A DNA stretch of 64,000 nucleotides from Prorocentrum cordatum. Lineage: Eukaryota; Sar; Dinophyceae; Prorocentrales; Prorocentraceae. A program made the position numbers and the translations under genes. The notes beneath the pieces are model-generated. The model saw only the letters and a program-made list of their open reading frames with translations, searched no databases and was not told where the DNA came from. Shown piece after piece: positions 55,558-64,000 of the stretch. The stretch is taken from the NCBI GenBank assembly GCA_963575745.1, contig CAUYUJ010004002.1, positions 1,357,787 to 1,421,786 of the forward strand, written 5' to 3'. Each line of letters starts with the position of its first letter. Position 1 is the stretch's first letter.

Positions 55558-55705
55558 TTAGGTCGGGCATGTCCTCCTACAGGCGGATTTTGGACGACAC
55601 ATGAAAGGTGGCCGCAAAATGCTCAAGAATAGCCACACGAATAGTCGAAGCACCGTCCCCCAGACTATTTGTTGCCTGCTTTTGAATACCCCTCCTGTAA
55701 GGAGT
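55558..55705 (+). mobile_element. TTAGGTCGGGC-TIR element, right end lost
   Basis: Starts TTAGGTCGGGCATGTCCTCC, TACAGGCGGATTTT. Its interior GTCCCCCAGACTATTTG and CCCCTCCTGTAAGGAG parallel the element at 18626-18780, but the terminal GCCCGACTTAA-type end is absent, so no target duplication can be read. Confidence 0.75.
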
Positions 55706-55861
55706 TTTTTGCTGTTGTTCTCCTCCTACTGCACCTGCCGCCGCCGCCCCCGCCGCCGCCCGCCCGGCCAGCGCGGCCAGTCATGGCCCAGGCCCAGGCG
55801 GTCCCGGGCCGTAGACGGCCCGCGGGGCCGCGAACCACGCGGGGCCCCGGGCCCGCGCGCG

Positions 55862-55986
55862 CTCGCCCCCGCGTGGGCCGCTGGCGCCGGCCCAGCTGCA
55901 GCCTCCGCGGGCGCCCCTCCTGCAGCCGCGTCCGCCGCCAGCGCCGCGGCCGCCGACTCAGTCCTGGCGTGCTCTGCTGGGGCAAC
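55862..55986 (-). CDS. Exon candidate, Ala-rich
   Basis: On minus, AAGACCAG precedes VAPAEHARTESAAAALAADA and an Ala/Pro/Gly-rich continuation (GGAPAEAAAGPAPAAHAG). Codons are mostly GC-ending, but the stretch is so GC-rich that the plus strand is open too. The 3' border is unknown. Confidence 0.28.
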
Positions 55987-56124
55987 CTGGTCTTTCGAAG
56001 CTCGGCGTGCGGGCGTGGCGCGCGCGGCGCCGCGAGGAGGCTGCCCGCTCCGCGGGCCCTGGCGCTGCTGCCTCCGCTCCCCGCTGGCGGCAGCCACTCG
56101 GCTCCACAGAAGGTGGCCCCGGGA

Positions 56125-56250
56125 CACACGCACCCACACACACACACTCACACACACACACTCACAGACACACGCGCACACGCACACGCACACACACAAA
56201 CACACGCACACACACACACACATTCACACATTCACACACACACACACACA

Positions 56251-56302
<52 letters not shown>

Positions 56303-56647
56303 CACACTCTCTTTTGCGTCGGCGGCTCGGATAAGGCGGTATAAGGCAGTATAGGAGGTCATACGAAGCGCGAACTGAGCCACGATGCACGAGGAGGAAA
56401 GTGGAGGCGCCCGGCGGCACGTACACGCACACACGCACACGCACACACACACAAACACACACACACACACGCGCGCGCACGCACGCACGCACGCACAGAC
56501 ACAGACACAGACACAGACACAGACACAGACACAGACACAGACACAGACACAGACACAGACACAGACACAGACACAGACACAGACACAGACACAGACACAG
56601 ACACAGACACAGACACAGACACAGACACAGACACAGACACAGACACA

Positions 56648-56682
<35 letters not shown>

Positions 56683-56715
56683 GCGCGCACACACGCACAC
56701 AAGGAGACACAGATC
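56125..56715. repeat. CA and CGCA microsatellites with a (CAGACA)n core
   Basis: (CA)n and (CGCA)n at 56125-56310 and 56430-56490. A near-perfect hexamer array CAGACA runs about 56495-56650, about 25 copies, then CA again to 56705. All six frames read simple peptides (THTHT, CVCVC, QTQTQT). Confidence 0.95.
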
Positions 56716-56954
56716 CCAGGACTCCCCCTCTTTCCAATGCTCCATGGATGTTCGTTTTCGCCTCCACTTCCGATACTTTCCTCGAGGTTTGCGTTCATGT
56801 GTGCCCGTGTCCTTTACACTCCTGACCCTCTGGGGGCGCGAGGAGGAAGGGCGGAAGGGAGGGGGGCCCCGTGCTGGAGAGGCTGGCTCGAAGATCGACG
56901 ATCCCAAGCCCCCTCGGGCCACGAACACAATCATGACGGGAGGTTTTGCGCCAT

Positions 56955-57090
56955 TTCCGGCCTCCGAAGGTCCTCGCCGGGCCCCGGACCGTCGGGACGG
57001 AAAACCGGTCCCGGGGAAGGGGTCCAGGCCCCCCTGGGGGTCGACGTGCAACAATAAAAAAGCACGACGTCGGGGGTCAGGGATCACGAG
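56955..57090 (-). repeat. GACGTCGTGA dispersed repeat, inverted copy
   Basis: Read on minus: CTGACCCCCGACGTCGTGC, TTGCACGTCGACCCCCAGG, CTGGACCCCTTCCCCGGGAC. Matches 31865, 37040 and 58905. Confidence 0.72.
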
Positions 57091-57334
57091 GGGCACGAGC
57101 CCATGCTGAGCAAGATGATGCGCGACAGCGACCGCGACTGGCCCCGCCCTCCCCCCCTGGCCACGTCACAGCTCTCGCGCTGGCGCCGTCTGGGAATGAG
57201 CCATTCCTGAGCATTCCCAGGCGGCGCTAGCGCGAAACGGGATGTGATTTGCCCCTGCCCTCTCCCCCCCTCCCCAGTTATACGCCCGCCCAAGGATCGG
57301 CGACAACCAGCGGCAAGGGAGGGGGGGGAGAGTA

Positions 57335-57500
57335 GGGGAACGGAGAATGACATAAACATAGAAACTCGGAGGCTCGCGCGGACTTCTCGGATCGGCGCTG
57401 GACCCCCCTCCCCGGAGGCACCGCCAGGGGGCCCCAGCGCCGATCCGAGAAACCCGCGCGGACCTCCGAGTTTCTATGCTTAGGTCATTCTTCGTTCCCC
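57335..57500. mobile_element. GGCGCTGG foldback element, intact copy
   Basis: Arms 57335-57401 and 57434-57500 match at 60 of 67 positions around a 32-nt loop rich in C and G. The ends begin GGGGAACG(G/A)AGAATGAC, and the arm interior has CATAGAAACTCGGAGG and TCTCGGATCGGCGCTGG. It is a MITE-like hairpin without coding capacity. Weaker or half copies are at 17723, 48131 and 59930. Confidence 0.88.
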
Positions 57501-57517
57501 CGGAGAGAGGACGTTGG

Positions 57518-57730
57518 GCAACCGAGTTATCCGGGGTAACTCGGGTCCGGGGTAACTCGGGTCTGGATTCCCGAAAAAGGAACCCGAGTTATCCCTGACC
57601 CGAGTTACCCCTGATGATTCGGGGCTCTGGACGCCCGAGTTATCCGGGGTAACTCGGGTCCGGGCTAACTCGGGCTTAGATTCCCGAAAAACGAACCCGA
57701 GTTATCCCTGACCCGAGTTAACCCTGGCGC
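57518..57730. repeat. Cluster of CCCGAGTTA palindromes, duplicated
   Basis: ACCCGAGTTA and its complement TAACTCGGGT occur over a dozen times within 210 bp, arranged as two tandem units of about 110 bp (57518-57620 and 57632-57730), each with the spacer ATTCCCGAAAAA. Confidence 0.9.
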
Positions 57731-57782
57731 GTCGCCGGACGGAGGCGGATGCGGGCGCGGAGGCGGATGGAGGAGGCGGATG

Positions 57783-58157
57783 GAGGCAGAGGAGGAGGAG
57801 GAGGAGGAGGAGGAGGAGGAGGAGGAGGAGGAGGAGGAGGAGGAGGAGGAGGAGGAGGAGGGAGTAGGAGGAGCAGGAGGAGGAGGGAGGAGGAGGAGGA
57901 GGAGGAGGAGGAGGAGGAGGAGAGGGGAGGGGGGGGGAGGAGGAGGAGGAGGCGGGCGCGGCGCGGCGCGATAGAGGAGGCGGATGGAGGAGGAGTGGAG
58001 GAGGAGGAGAGGAGGAGGGAGGAGGAGGAGGAGGGAGTAGGAGGCAGGAATGAGGAGGAGGAGGAGGAGGGGAGGAAGGAAGGGGGAGGAGGAGGAGGAG
58101 GATGGAGGAGAGGCGGAGGAGGAGGAGGAGGAGGAGGAGGAGGAGGAGGAGGAGGAG
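57783..58157. repeat. (GGA)n tract
   Basis: About 370 bp of GGA with GGAGTA and GGCGGATGGA interruptions. 58157-58275 is GC-rich; a minus-strand frame SAHAALARDAPGDPSELED there looks exon-like but is unsupported. Confidence 0.95.
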
Positions 58158-58399
58158 GGACGCGTCCTCGAGCTCGGACGGGTCGCCGGGCGCGTCGCGG
58201 GCAAGCGCAGCGTGTGCGGATCCTCGGCGGCGGCGCGGGGTGCGAGGAGGCCGAGGGCGAGGGGCGCACCCTCCCCTTCCTCCTCTTCCTCCTCCTCCCT
58301 CCTCCTCCTCCTCCTCCTCCTCCTCCTCCTCTGGAGTGGTGGCCCTCTTCCTGCATGCAGGACGAGGCCACGCCAGAGGAGAGCGGACTGTGCGCTTCT

Positions 58400-58690
58400 G
58401 CAGCGATGCTGGCCAGGCCCCTCCCGTTGCTGTCGCTCGGGCGTCCGTTCCCCGTGCATGATGTTTCTGCCTCGCGCGCCCAGTCTTCGCGAGGCGATCC
58501 AGGATGCGCCCCGAGGGTCCTCGCCGGAGCAAGAGCGCATGCACGCGTCCGCGCGATGCCTGGATCCTGGGCCCAGGATCGGTGCATACGCCCTCCTGGC
58601 TTCGCCAGAGAGGCACCTGCACACTGATTCTTGGCCCGGGATTGGCCTGGCCAGGATCGGCGTACGTTGCATCATGTTTGCCGGCACGCG
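58400..58690 (+). repeat. Dispersed repeat (CGTCCGTTCCC), copy 3
   Basis: GCTCGGGCGTCCGTTCCCCG, GGGTCCTCGCCGGAGCAAGA and CATGCACGCGTCCGCGCGAT parallel 54330-54460. A CTGGGCCCAGGATCGG duplication follows. Confidence 0.65.
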
Positions 58691-58707
58691 ACACGCCAGG
58701 GGCCCTG

Positions 58708-58792
58708 ACCTCCCCTCCTCCTCCTCCTCCTCCTCCTCCTCCTCCTCCTCCTCCTCCTCCTCCTCCTCCTCCTCCTCCTCCTCCTCGCTCCC
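58708..58792. repeat. (TCC)n tract
   Basis: About 85 bp of TCC units; a shorter TCC run lies at 58280-58335. Confidence 0.95.
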
Positions 58793-58904
58793 TCCGCGGA
58801 CGGGTGTTCGCCATCAGGGGTGCTGGGCCGTGGGGCCGTCCAAAGACGGCTCGGGATGACACGACGGTCCCAGCGAAGTGGTCCACCAACGGGTGATAGT
58901 GAAA

Positions 58905-59015
58905 TCACAGGTCGGGGGTCCCCAGACCCCCGACGTCGTGATCTCGTCGTTGCGTGGATTCCCAGCTGCCTGGACCCCTTCCAGGGCTTCCAGGGGGGCG
59001 GCACTTCATCCCGAA
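58905..59015 (+). repeat. GACGTCGTGA dispersed repeat, copy 3
   Basis: CCCCAGACCCCCGACGTCGT, GATCTCGTCGTTGCGTGG and CTGGACCCCTTCCAGGG. Confidence 0.7.
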
Positions 59016-59156
59016 TAGGTTTCTTCGACGGTCCTGGGACAAAGTCAGGGCCCGCAGAAGCCGAACACTATCAAACACCTTCCGTCGGGATCATCGTCAC
59101 GACGCGAGGGAGTCGTGCTCGTTGTCTTCCCATGGAACCGCGACTCGGCTGGGCGA

Positions 59157-59205
<49 letters not shown>

Positions 59206-59371
59206 CGATGATGATGATGATGCTGCTGATGCTGCTGCCGCTGCCGCTGCTGCTGCTGCTGATGATGATGATGAGGATGCTGATGCTGATGCTGCTGCTG
59301 ATGATGATGATTATGCTGCTGCTGATGATGATGATTATGATGATGCTGCTGATGATGATGATGACGATGAC

Positions 59372-59429
<58 letters not shown>

Positions 59430-59447
59430 GTGGTGGTCGTGATGACG
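59157..59447 (+). repeat. (GAT)n tract with GCT blocks
   Basis: GAT units interrupted by blocks of GCT/GCC (59222-59320). Plus frames read poly-Asp with Ala blocks, poly-Met, or Stop-rich; minus reads poly-Ile/Ser. No evidence favours a real protein. Confidence 0.95.
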
Positions 59448-59743
59448 ATGATCATGCCAGGAGGGAAACTAGAAGAACTGCCACTGGTAAGCAGGTGTTG
59501 GATACATGATTGAAGTGCTCGAACTTGCGATGCATCGTAAACCAATCATCTTGAGAGTGAGCTGGTGTTGCGCGCGGGGGGGTGCGCGGCGTGGCTCTCG
59601 TGGCGTTGCTTGGCAGGGCCCGCCGAGGAACACGCATCGATTCTGTGCTTCCGGCACGCCCGTGCTGGGCCTCGCACGGCGTCGCGCGGGGGCGCGCGCC
59701 TGTGGCCCACACGGTCGACATGCTTGGGAGTGCTGGGTCTCCC

Positions 59744-59918
59744 TAATGGATGACGATTAATAAAAAAATGGGAGAGAACGATCAAACAAAATTTCTGACC
59801 GGAGGAGAACGATTAAAAAATAGTTTTCCAGCCCGCGGCCGGTTTTTTCTAATCGTCATCCCGGGCGCCGCCGCGTGAACACGACCCCCGGTCATTTATT
59901 AATCGTCATCCTCCATTA
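59744..59918. mobile_element. MITE-like element with TAATGGATGACGATTAATAAA ends
   Basis: The left end TAATGGATGACGATTAATAA pairs with the right end (inverted TAATGGAGGATGACGATTAA), which carries one 3-base insertion. Internal GAACGATTAAAAAATAG and TTTTTTCTAATCGTCATCC add a second, nested complementarity. CCC flanks both sides, which is too short to prove a target duplication. Confidence 0.72.
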
Positions 59919-59924
59919 CCCGAC

Positions 59925-60030
59925 CGCGTGGAGAGCGGCAAGGGGGGCGGCGCCGGCACCGCAGTCACGGGGGGGGGGGCCCAGCGCAGGTCCGAGAAGT
60001 TCGCGCGGAGCTCCGAAGCTTCATACAGGA
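59925..60030 (+). repeat. Half copy of the GGCGCTGG foldback
   Basis: GGCACCGCAGTCACGGG, GGCCCAGCGCAGGTCCGAGA and GCTCCGAAGCTTCATA match the loop and right arm of 57335-57500. Confidence 0.65.
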
Positions 60031-60799
60031 GCAAGGGAAAGCGACACCACTACCGGCCACCACCAGCGGAGGGAGCCACGGGGAGGGGCCCTCTGGTGGT
60101 GTGGTCACCAGTGTGGTCCCCCCCTCTCGCTCGAGACATCCCTCATCCCCAGCTCGGGGGGGCATTGTGGACCTCCTCACTGGAGGTGCCCCCCATGGTG
60201 CTGGTGGTGCCGCTCCTCCTTCCCCCGTGATTGCAAAGTCCGTAGCTTCCAACAGGGTTCGCGAACGGCGCGCTGAGGCCACGCGCGCGGCCCGCATGGT
60301 GGTATATTCGTCCAGGGGCCTTACGCAACGCGCCTGTCAGATCAACGCGTGCGCACCGCATGGTGTTATTTGACAGAGATGGTGGGGGAATCGATACCTG
60401 TGCAACTGGGGTAGTGTGATTTCATCTGCGCGCGGGCATGCATTCCCGAAGTCGGCATTGTTCGCGCAGTCCAGAACGGGGAGCACAAAGGTTTAGGGCT
60501 CCTCTGGGCCCCCAGATCTGGCCGAAACCAAATTACGCGTTCCCCCAAAACGGGGGGACGGGCAAATCTGGCCTCGGCATGCGGGTGGGGTGTCGTCGGC
60601 GGGAGAGGGGGAAGGACGAATAACGGAGGATCCCCCTCGAGCGCGCGAGCAATCAGCACCCCCACGCGGGGGAGCCCCGCAGCGTTTTTGTTTCCCTTGC
60701 CTCTCCAGTCGTGTCTTCCAGAGGGGGCCCGAGCACTCAAACAGAAAACCTTGGGGCGATCCTCCTCAGACTCCTGGCCGCTCGAGGTTGCTCTAGGAC
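60031..60799. other. No gene seen
   Basis: CCGCATGGTGTTATTTGACA at 60357 matches a box of the 1-4115 array units (CCGCATGGTATTATTTGACA). Nothing else recognised. Confidence 0.5.
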
Positions 60800-61240
60800 G
60801 TTGAGATGGGCGTCGCCAAGACAGATGGCCCCGAGGTCACCAAAGGAGCCCAGGACGGCTCCAAAAGGGTCCCGAAGAGGGCCTGAAGAGCCCAACACGG
60901 CCGAAGATGGCCCCAACATGCCGCTAAGATGGACCAGGAAGGCTCGACAACGCCGCCCAATTGGCAAACACCTTGACAGAGAATTGCGTTGTTGCCTGTC
61001 CCATGTGATGCTCGCAGGATGTCCCACGTTGGCTCCCAGACGGCCCCCAGAGTCCAAGTGACTGCCCAAGAAGGCCCCAAGGCGTGCACTGGTCCCAAGA
61101 TGCCGCCGCAAAATGCATTTGAAGGCCCAACAGCAGCCCAATATGGGCCTCAAGAAATCCCCAAGGGCTCCAAAGAGATGGCGGGAAGGTGGCTCCAGAT
61201 GCCCCAAGATGCCCCCGATCATCCCCCAAATGGCACCACA
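60800..61240 (+). repeat. GGCCCCAAGATG minisatellite
   Basis: Worn GCCCCAAGA and GGCTCCAAA units, same motif as 19420 and 46190. Confidence 0.7.
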
Positions 61241-62390
61241 GCTGTTCCAGGCCACAGGGGCAGAAACGCAACCCGCATGATGCTCAATGAACCCAGGGAC
61301 AGCATGCTTGGTGAGAGGAAGAGGAGTTCGACATTGCCCAGCGGATCTTGCTCTTGGACCGAAGCGTCCGATTTAGATGCGCGGTCCTCTCCCTCCTCAC
61401 GCATGTGTCGCGCTGCCCTCCGCGTTTCGCCTGGGGGGCCACACAGCACTGCGCGAATGTGCTCATGCACCAGCTTCGAGTTCACCCTTTCTACCAAATC
61501 ACCCCTTGCCCTTGCCAAGGTTACCCCGACCTCATCGCCGGAAACGCCCACACAAAACACATTCATCCTGAATGGGAGCCTCGGCAACAGGCACTCTACG
61601 TGTCTACTCCAGGAAGAGGTGGAGGATGAAGAGGAGATGTCTCCTCCTCGTCCTCCTCGTCTCTCCCCCCTTGCCTCCCCCGCGTTCCCGCGCGGGCGGG
61701 CGGGGGAGGAAGGAGGAAAGGAAGAGGAGAGAGGAAGAAAGAGGGGAGAGGGAGAAGAGGGAGGAGGATGGTAGGAGGCAAAGGGAGGGATGGAGGAAAG
61801 AAGGAGGCGGAAGGACGGACGAGAATCCCTGGCGCCATCATCTTCCGTGCGCAAGGCCCGCTTCCCATGCCTCCGGTGTCGTGACTTGTTCTGCATCGGG
61901 CCCCCCGGTCCTCTCAACCGAATCCCAAGAGCTGAAGTTCCATCTCCGACACCTTTTTCAATGTTGCGCGGCCCTGCGGCCCGCAGCGGGCCCCCAGGGC
62001 GCCGACACGCACAGAAAACCTGCCGTCTGTCCAAGGCTTCTGAGGTCGTTGTGGATAAGGCGGTGCCATCCAAACGCCGATGAACCTTAACATCACATAC
62101 AAACGCTGAGAAATCGTGCCACAAGTGATCGTGGTGCACGTTCTTTGTTGGCCCCTGAACTTCCTCAGGTGTCCCAGGGCTTCTGTGGGTCCCTGGGGAC
62201 ATCGTGCGATGAGACATCTCCGTGGGGCACCTGCAGGCAGGCTGGGCTCTTACTTGGTGCACTGAGTGCCGTGAAACGTCCTCCATGTCGCCCCTCAAAA
62301 GGCGCATATCATCAGGGATCGCATCCCGACATTGCCACGCTGGGCGAGGAGACCTGGCGGGCGAGGAGATATCACCTGCCAGTCGTGAAT
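61241..62390. other. Mixed sequence with a long minus frame, not called
   Basis: A 737-codon minus frame ends here (61219-63432), but its upstream half is the purine tract. Two non-repetitive patches, DEVGVTLARARGDLVERVNS and DHLWHDFSAFVCDVKVH, read plausibly. Without GC3 bias or splice support I leave them unassigned. Confidence 0.35.
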
Positions 62391-62399
62391 GAAGAGGGG

Positions 62400-62641
62400 G
62401 GAAGGAGGAAGAGAGAGGAAGGGAGAGGAGGAGACGGAGGAGGAGAAGGAGGAGCAGGAGGAGCAGGAGGAGCGTACCCAGAACGAGGAGAGTAGTCGAG
62501 GCTGTGATGAGGGAGGACGGGGGAGGAAGACGGAGAAGAGAGAAGGATGGGGGAGGGAGGGAGGAGCAGGGAGAAGGGACGAGGGAGGGCGGTCGACCTG
62601 ACGCGGGCATTGTGATGGGGAGTCTCTGCAAGAGACGAGAG

Positions 62642-62689
<48 letters not shown>

Positions 62690-63330
62690 GGATGGAGGGA
62701 CGAGGAAGATGGGACACGAGGGAAGGTGGACAGGGGAGCGAGGAGAAACAACAACAACGAAAGATGGAGGAAGAGGGACGAGGGAGGGAGGGAGGGGAAG
62801 GAGGGAGGGAGGAGATGGAGGGTGAAGGGGGGAGAGGAGGGAGGGAGGAGGGAAGGGGGGAAGAGGGAGGAGGGGGAAAGGGGAGGAGGGTGAGGGGGTA
62901 GGGAGAGAAGGAGGGACAATGGAGGGTGAGTGAGGGAGGGAGGAAGATGAGGGAGGCGGGAAGCGCCAGAGGCGCGTGTGCTGTCCCCTCCTGGAGTGAG
63001 GAAGGAAGGGGAGGAGGGAGGGAATTGAGGAGGAGGGGAGGATGTGAGAGTGCGGGCGAGGAGGCGAGAGCTGAGGAGAAGGGAGGAGGGAGGGAAGGTG
63101 GGGGTGAGGGAGGAGCGAGGGAGGAGGGAGGGGAGAGGGAGGAGGATGGGAGAAGGGGGGAGGGGGGAGGGAGAATGGGGGGAGGGAGGATGGAGGGGGG
63201 TATGGGGAGGGAGGAAGGAGGGAGGATGGGGAGGGGAAGCGAGGGACGAGGGAGGGAGGGAGGAGGGATGAGGGGGGGCGAGGAAGGAGGGGGAAGGGGG
63301 AGGAGGGGGAGGAGGGAGGGAGGAGGGACA
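62400..63330. repeat. GGA/GAGG purine tract
   Basis: More than 900 bp of nearly pure purines on plus, with a GA microsatellite at 62640-62690, GGGAGGGAGG units, and two non-purine breaks (62590-62640, 62960-63000). It borders the element at 63331. Confidence 0.93.
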
Positions 63331-63928
63331 AGCTAGGTGCGCTCGCGCCATGTCTGACGTCCTACCCCTCCCTCCCATCCCTGACCATGGCGTAGATATC
63401 CATTCTATTCGCATAATCGGATGTCGTAGCATGGCATAACATTACATGGCATAGCATTGTGTCGAAGATCAACGCGTAGCATGACATAGCATGGCGTGGC
63501 ATGGCATGGGCTTCCGCGGCCCAACACATCGACGAATCGACACCGAACGTGTAATCACTTCCGATGGTTTCTTCGGGGGGTCATTTTCTAAATTTTGGGG
63601 CCTATCTGGAAGGACCGAAAACCATGCCGCGGCATGGCACTCGTAATAATGACGCCAGCGCTGCAGCGAGAGCACGACTCGGAACGAGCGGAGGCGCGGA
63701 AATGAGGCCAACACTGCAGCGGGAACACGATTCGGAACGAATGGTAGACCGAAAATTGAAGCCAGCGCTTCAGCGAGAGCAGCACGTGCAACAAAAAAAC
63801 ACAAACGAAAACCAAACTCCTGGGAATACTGTGTGTCAAAAACCAATAAATACGCGGAGGGGGGCTGGACATCCCCCGGACGCCACCAGGGGAGAGAGGA
63901 GAGTAGAACTCAGATTGCGCAATTGTAC
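63331..63928 (+). repeat. Dispersed composite element, copy 2
   Basis: Starts AGCTAGGTGCGCTCGCGCC, ATGTCTGACGTCCTACCCCT. A pentamer-like GCATGGCATAGCA array (63420-63515) sits where copy 1 has other DNA. Then three subrepeats of about 44 bp with CTGCAGCGGGAACACGATTC, and the same tail (CTGTGTGTCAAAAACCAAT, GGACGCCACCAGGGGA, GCGCAATTGTACAGG) before GGA. Matches 16151-16839. Confidence 0.82.
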
Positions 63929-64000
63929 AGGAGGAGGGACGGGAGGAGGGAGGGATGGAGAGAGGGAGGCGGGGGAGGGGGAGGGGGAGGGAGAGAGGGG
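63929..64000. repeat. GGA/GGGA purine tract at the window end
   Basis: Purine tract closing the element at 63331-63928, cut by the window edge. Confidence 0.9.

Noticed and set aside
56495-56650. Internal telomeric repeat
   Set aside because: The hexamer is CAGACA, unlike TTTAGGG-type telomere repeats, and it sits within CA microsatellite.
59157-59447. Asp-rich protein gene
   Set aside because: A pure GAT/GCT microsatellite; all frames are equally simple and there is no exon signal.
61219-63432. 737-codon minus-strand frame
   Set aside because: More than half is the complement of a purine tract (Ser/Pro/Leu). The non-repetitive parts lack GC3 bias and splice support.

Overview
This window looks like dinoflagellate nuclear DNA. 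The strongest evidence is a 21-nt match to the dinoflagellate trans-spliced leader at 8625-8645, followed at once by a second, truncated leader. It sits 88 nt upstream of a LINE-type retrotransposon ORF. Short GC3-rich exon-like reading frames with GT, GC and GA donors, set in very long repeat-filled introns, and the extreme load of simple-sequence DNA agree with this. I cannot name a genus. There is no bacterial-style gene organisation, and I see no tRNA, rRNA or CRISPR.

Layout. 1-4115: four diverged tandem units. 4116-8400: a 3-kb satellite of 32-bp units between 28-bp inverted repeats that lie inside AAC microsatellites. 8625-10530: spliced-leader-tagged, decayed LINE (ORF1, then the endonuclease start of ORF2; no reverse transcriptase). 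10531-14340: degenerate higher-order repeats, pentamer runs and a purine minisatellite. 14.9-56 kb: scattered minus-strand exon candidates separated by dispersed repeats, foldback elements and (GGA)n/(TCC)n tracts. 46-53 kb: a repeat family that includes a 2.36-kb inverted-repeat palindrome. 54-64 kb: more dispersed repeats, CA/CAGACA, GAT and GGA tracts, and a second copy of the element seen at 16 kb.

Genes. The best-supported gene is on the minus strand. Three exons (27955-28017, 24066-24107, 21813-21985) join in phase to give one thrombospondin type 1-like domain, and 14919-15044 holds another TSP1 boundary. Upstream on the same strand are coiled-coil-like and unassigned exons (30830-31003, 34927-34998, 37530-37693, 38835-38942, 45920-45960, 53829-53975). 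Whether these form one giant gene or several cannot be decided without transcripts. Most long open frames in the window are by-products of low-complexity tracts and are not listed.

Mobile DNA. One family has terminal inverted repeats beginning TTAGGTCGGGC. Two of its copies have perfect 8-bp target duplications (18618-18788; 35048-36013), which marks a real non-autonomous DNA transposon family; its 950-bp member carries a minisatellite. Several other inverted-repeat-bounded units also carry tandem repeats inside, suggesting that mobile elements may help spread satellites here.
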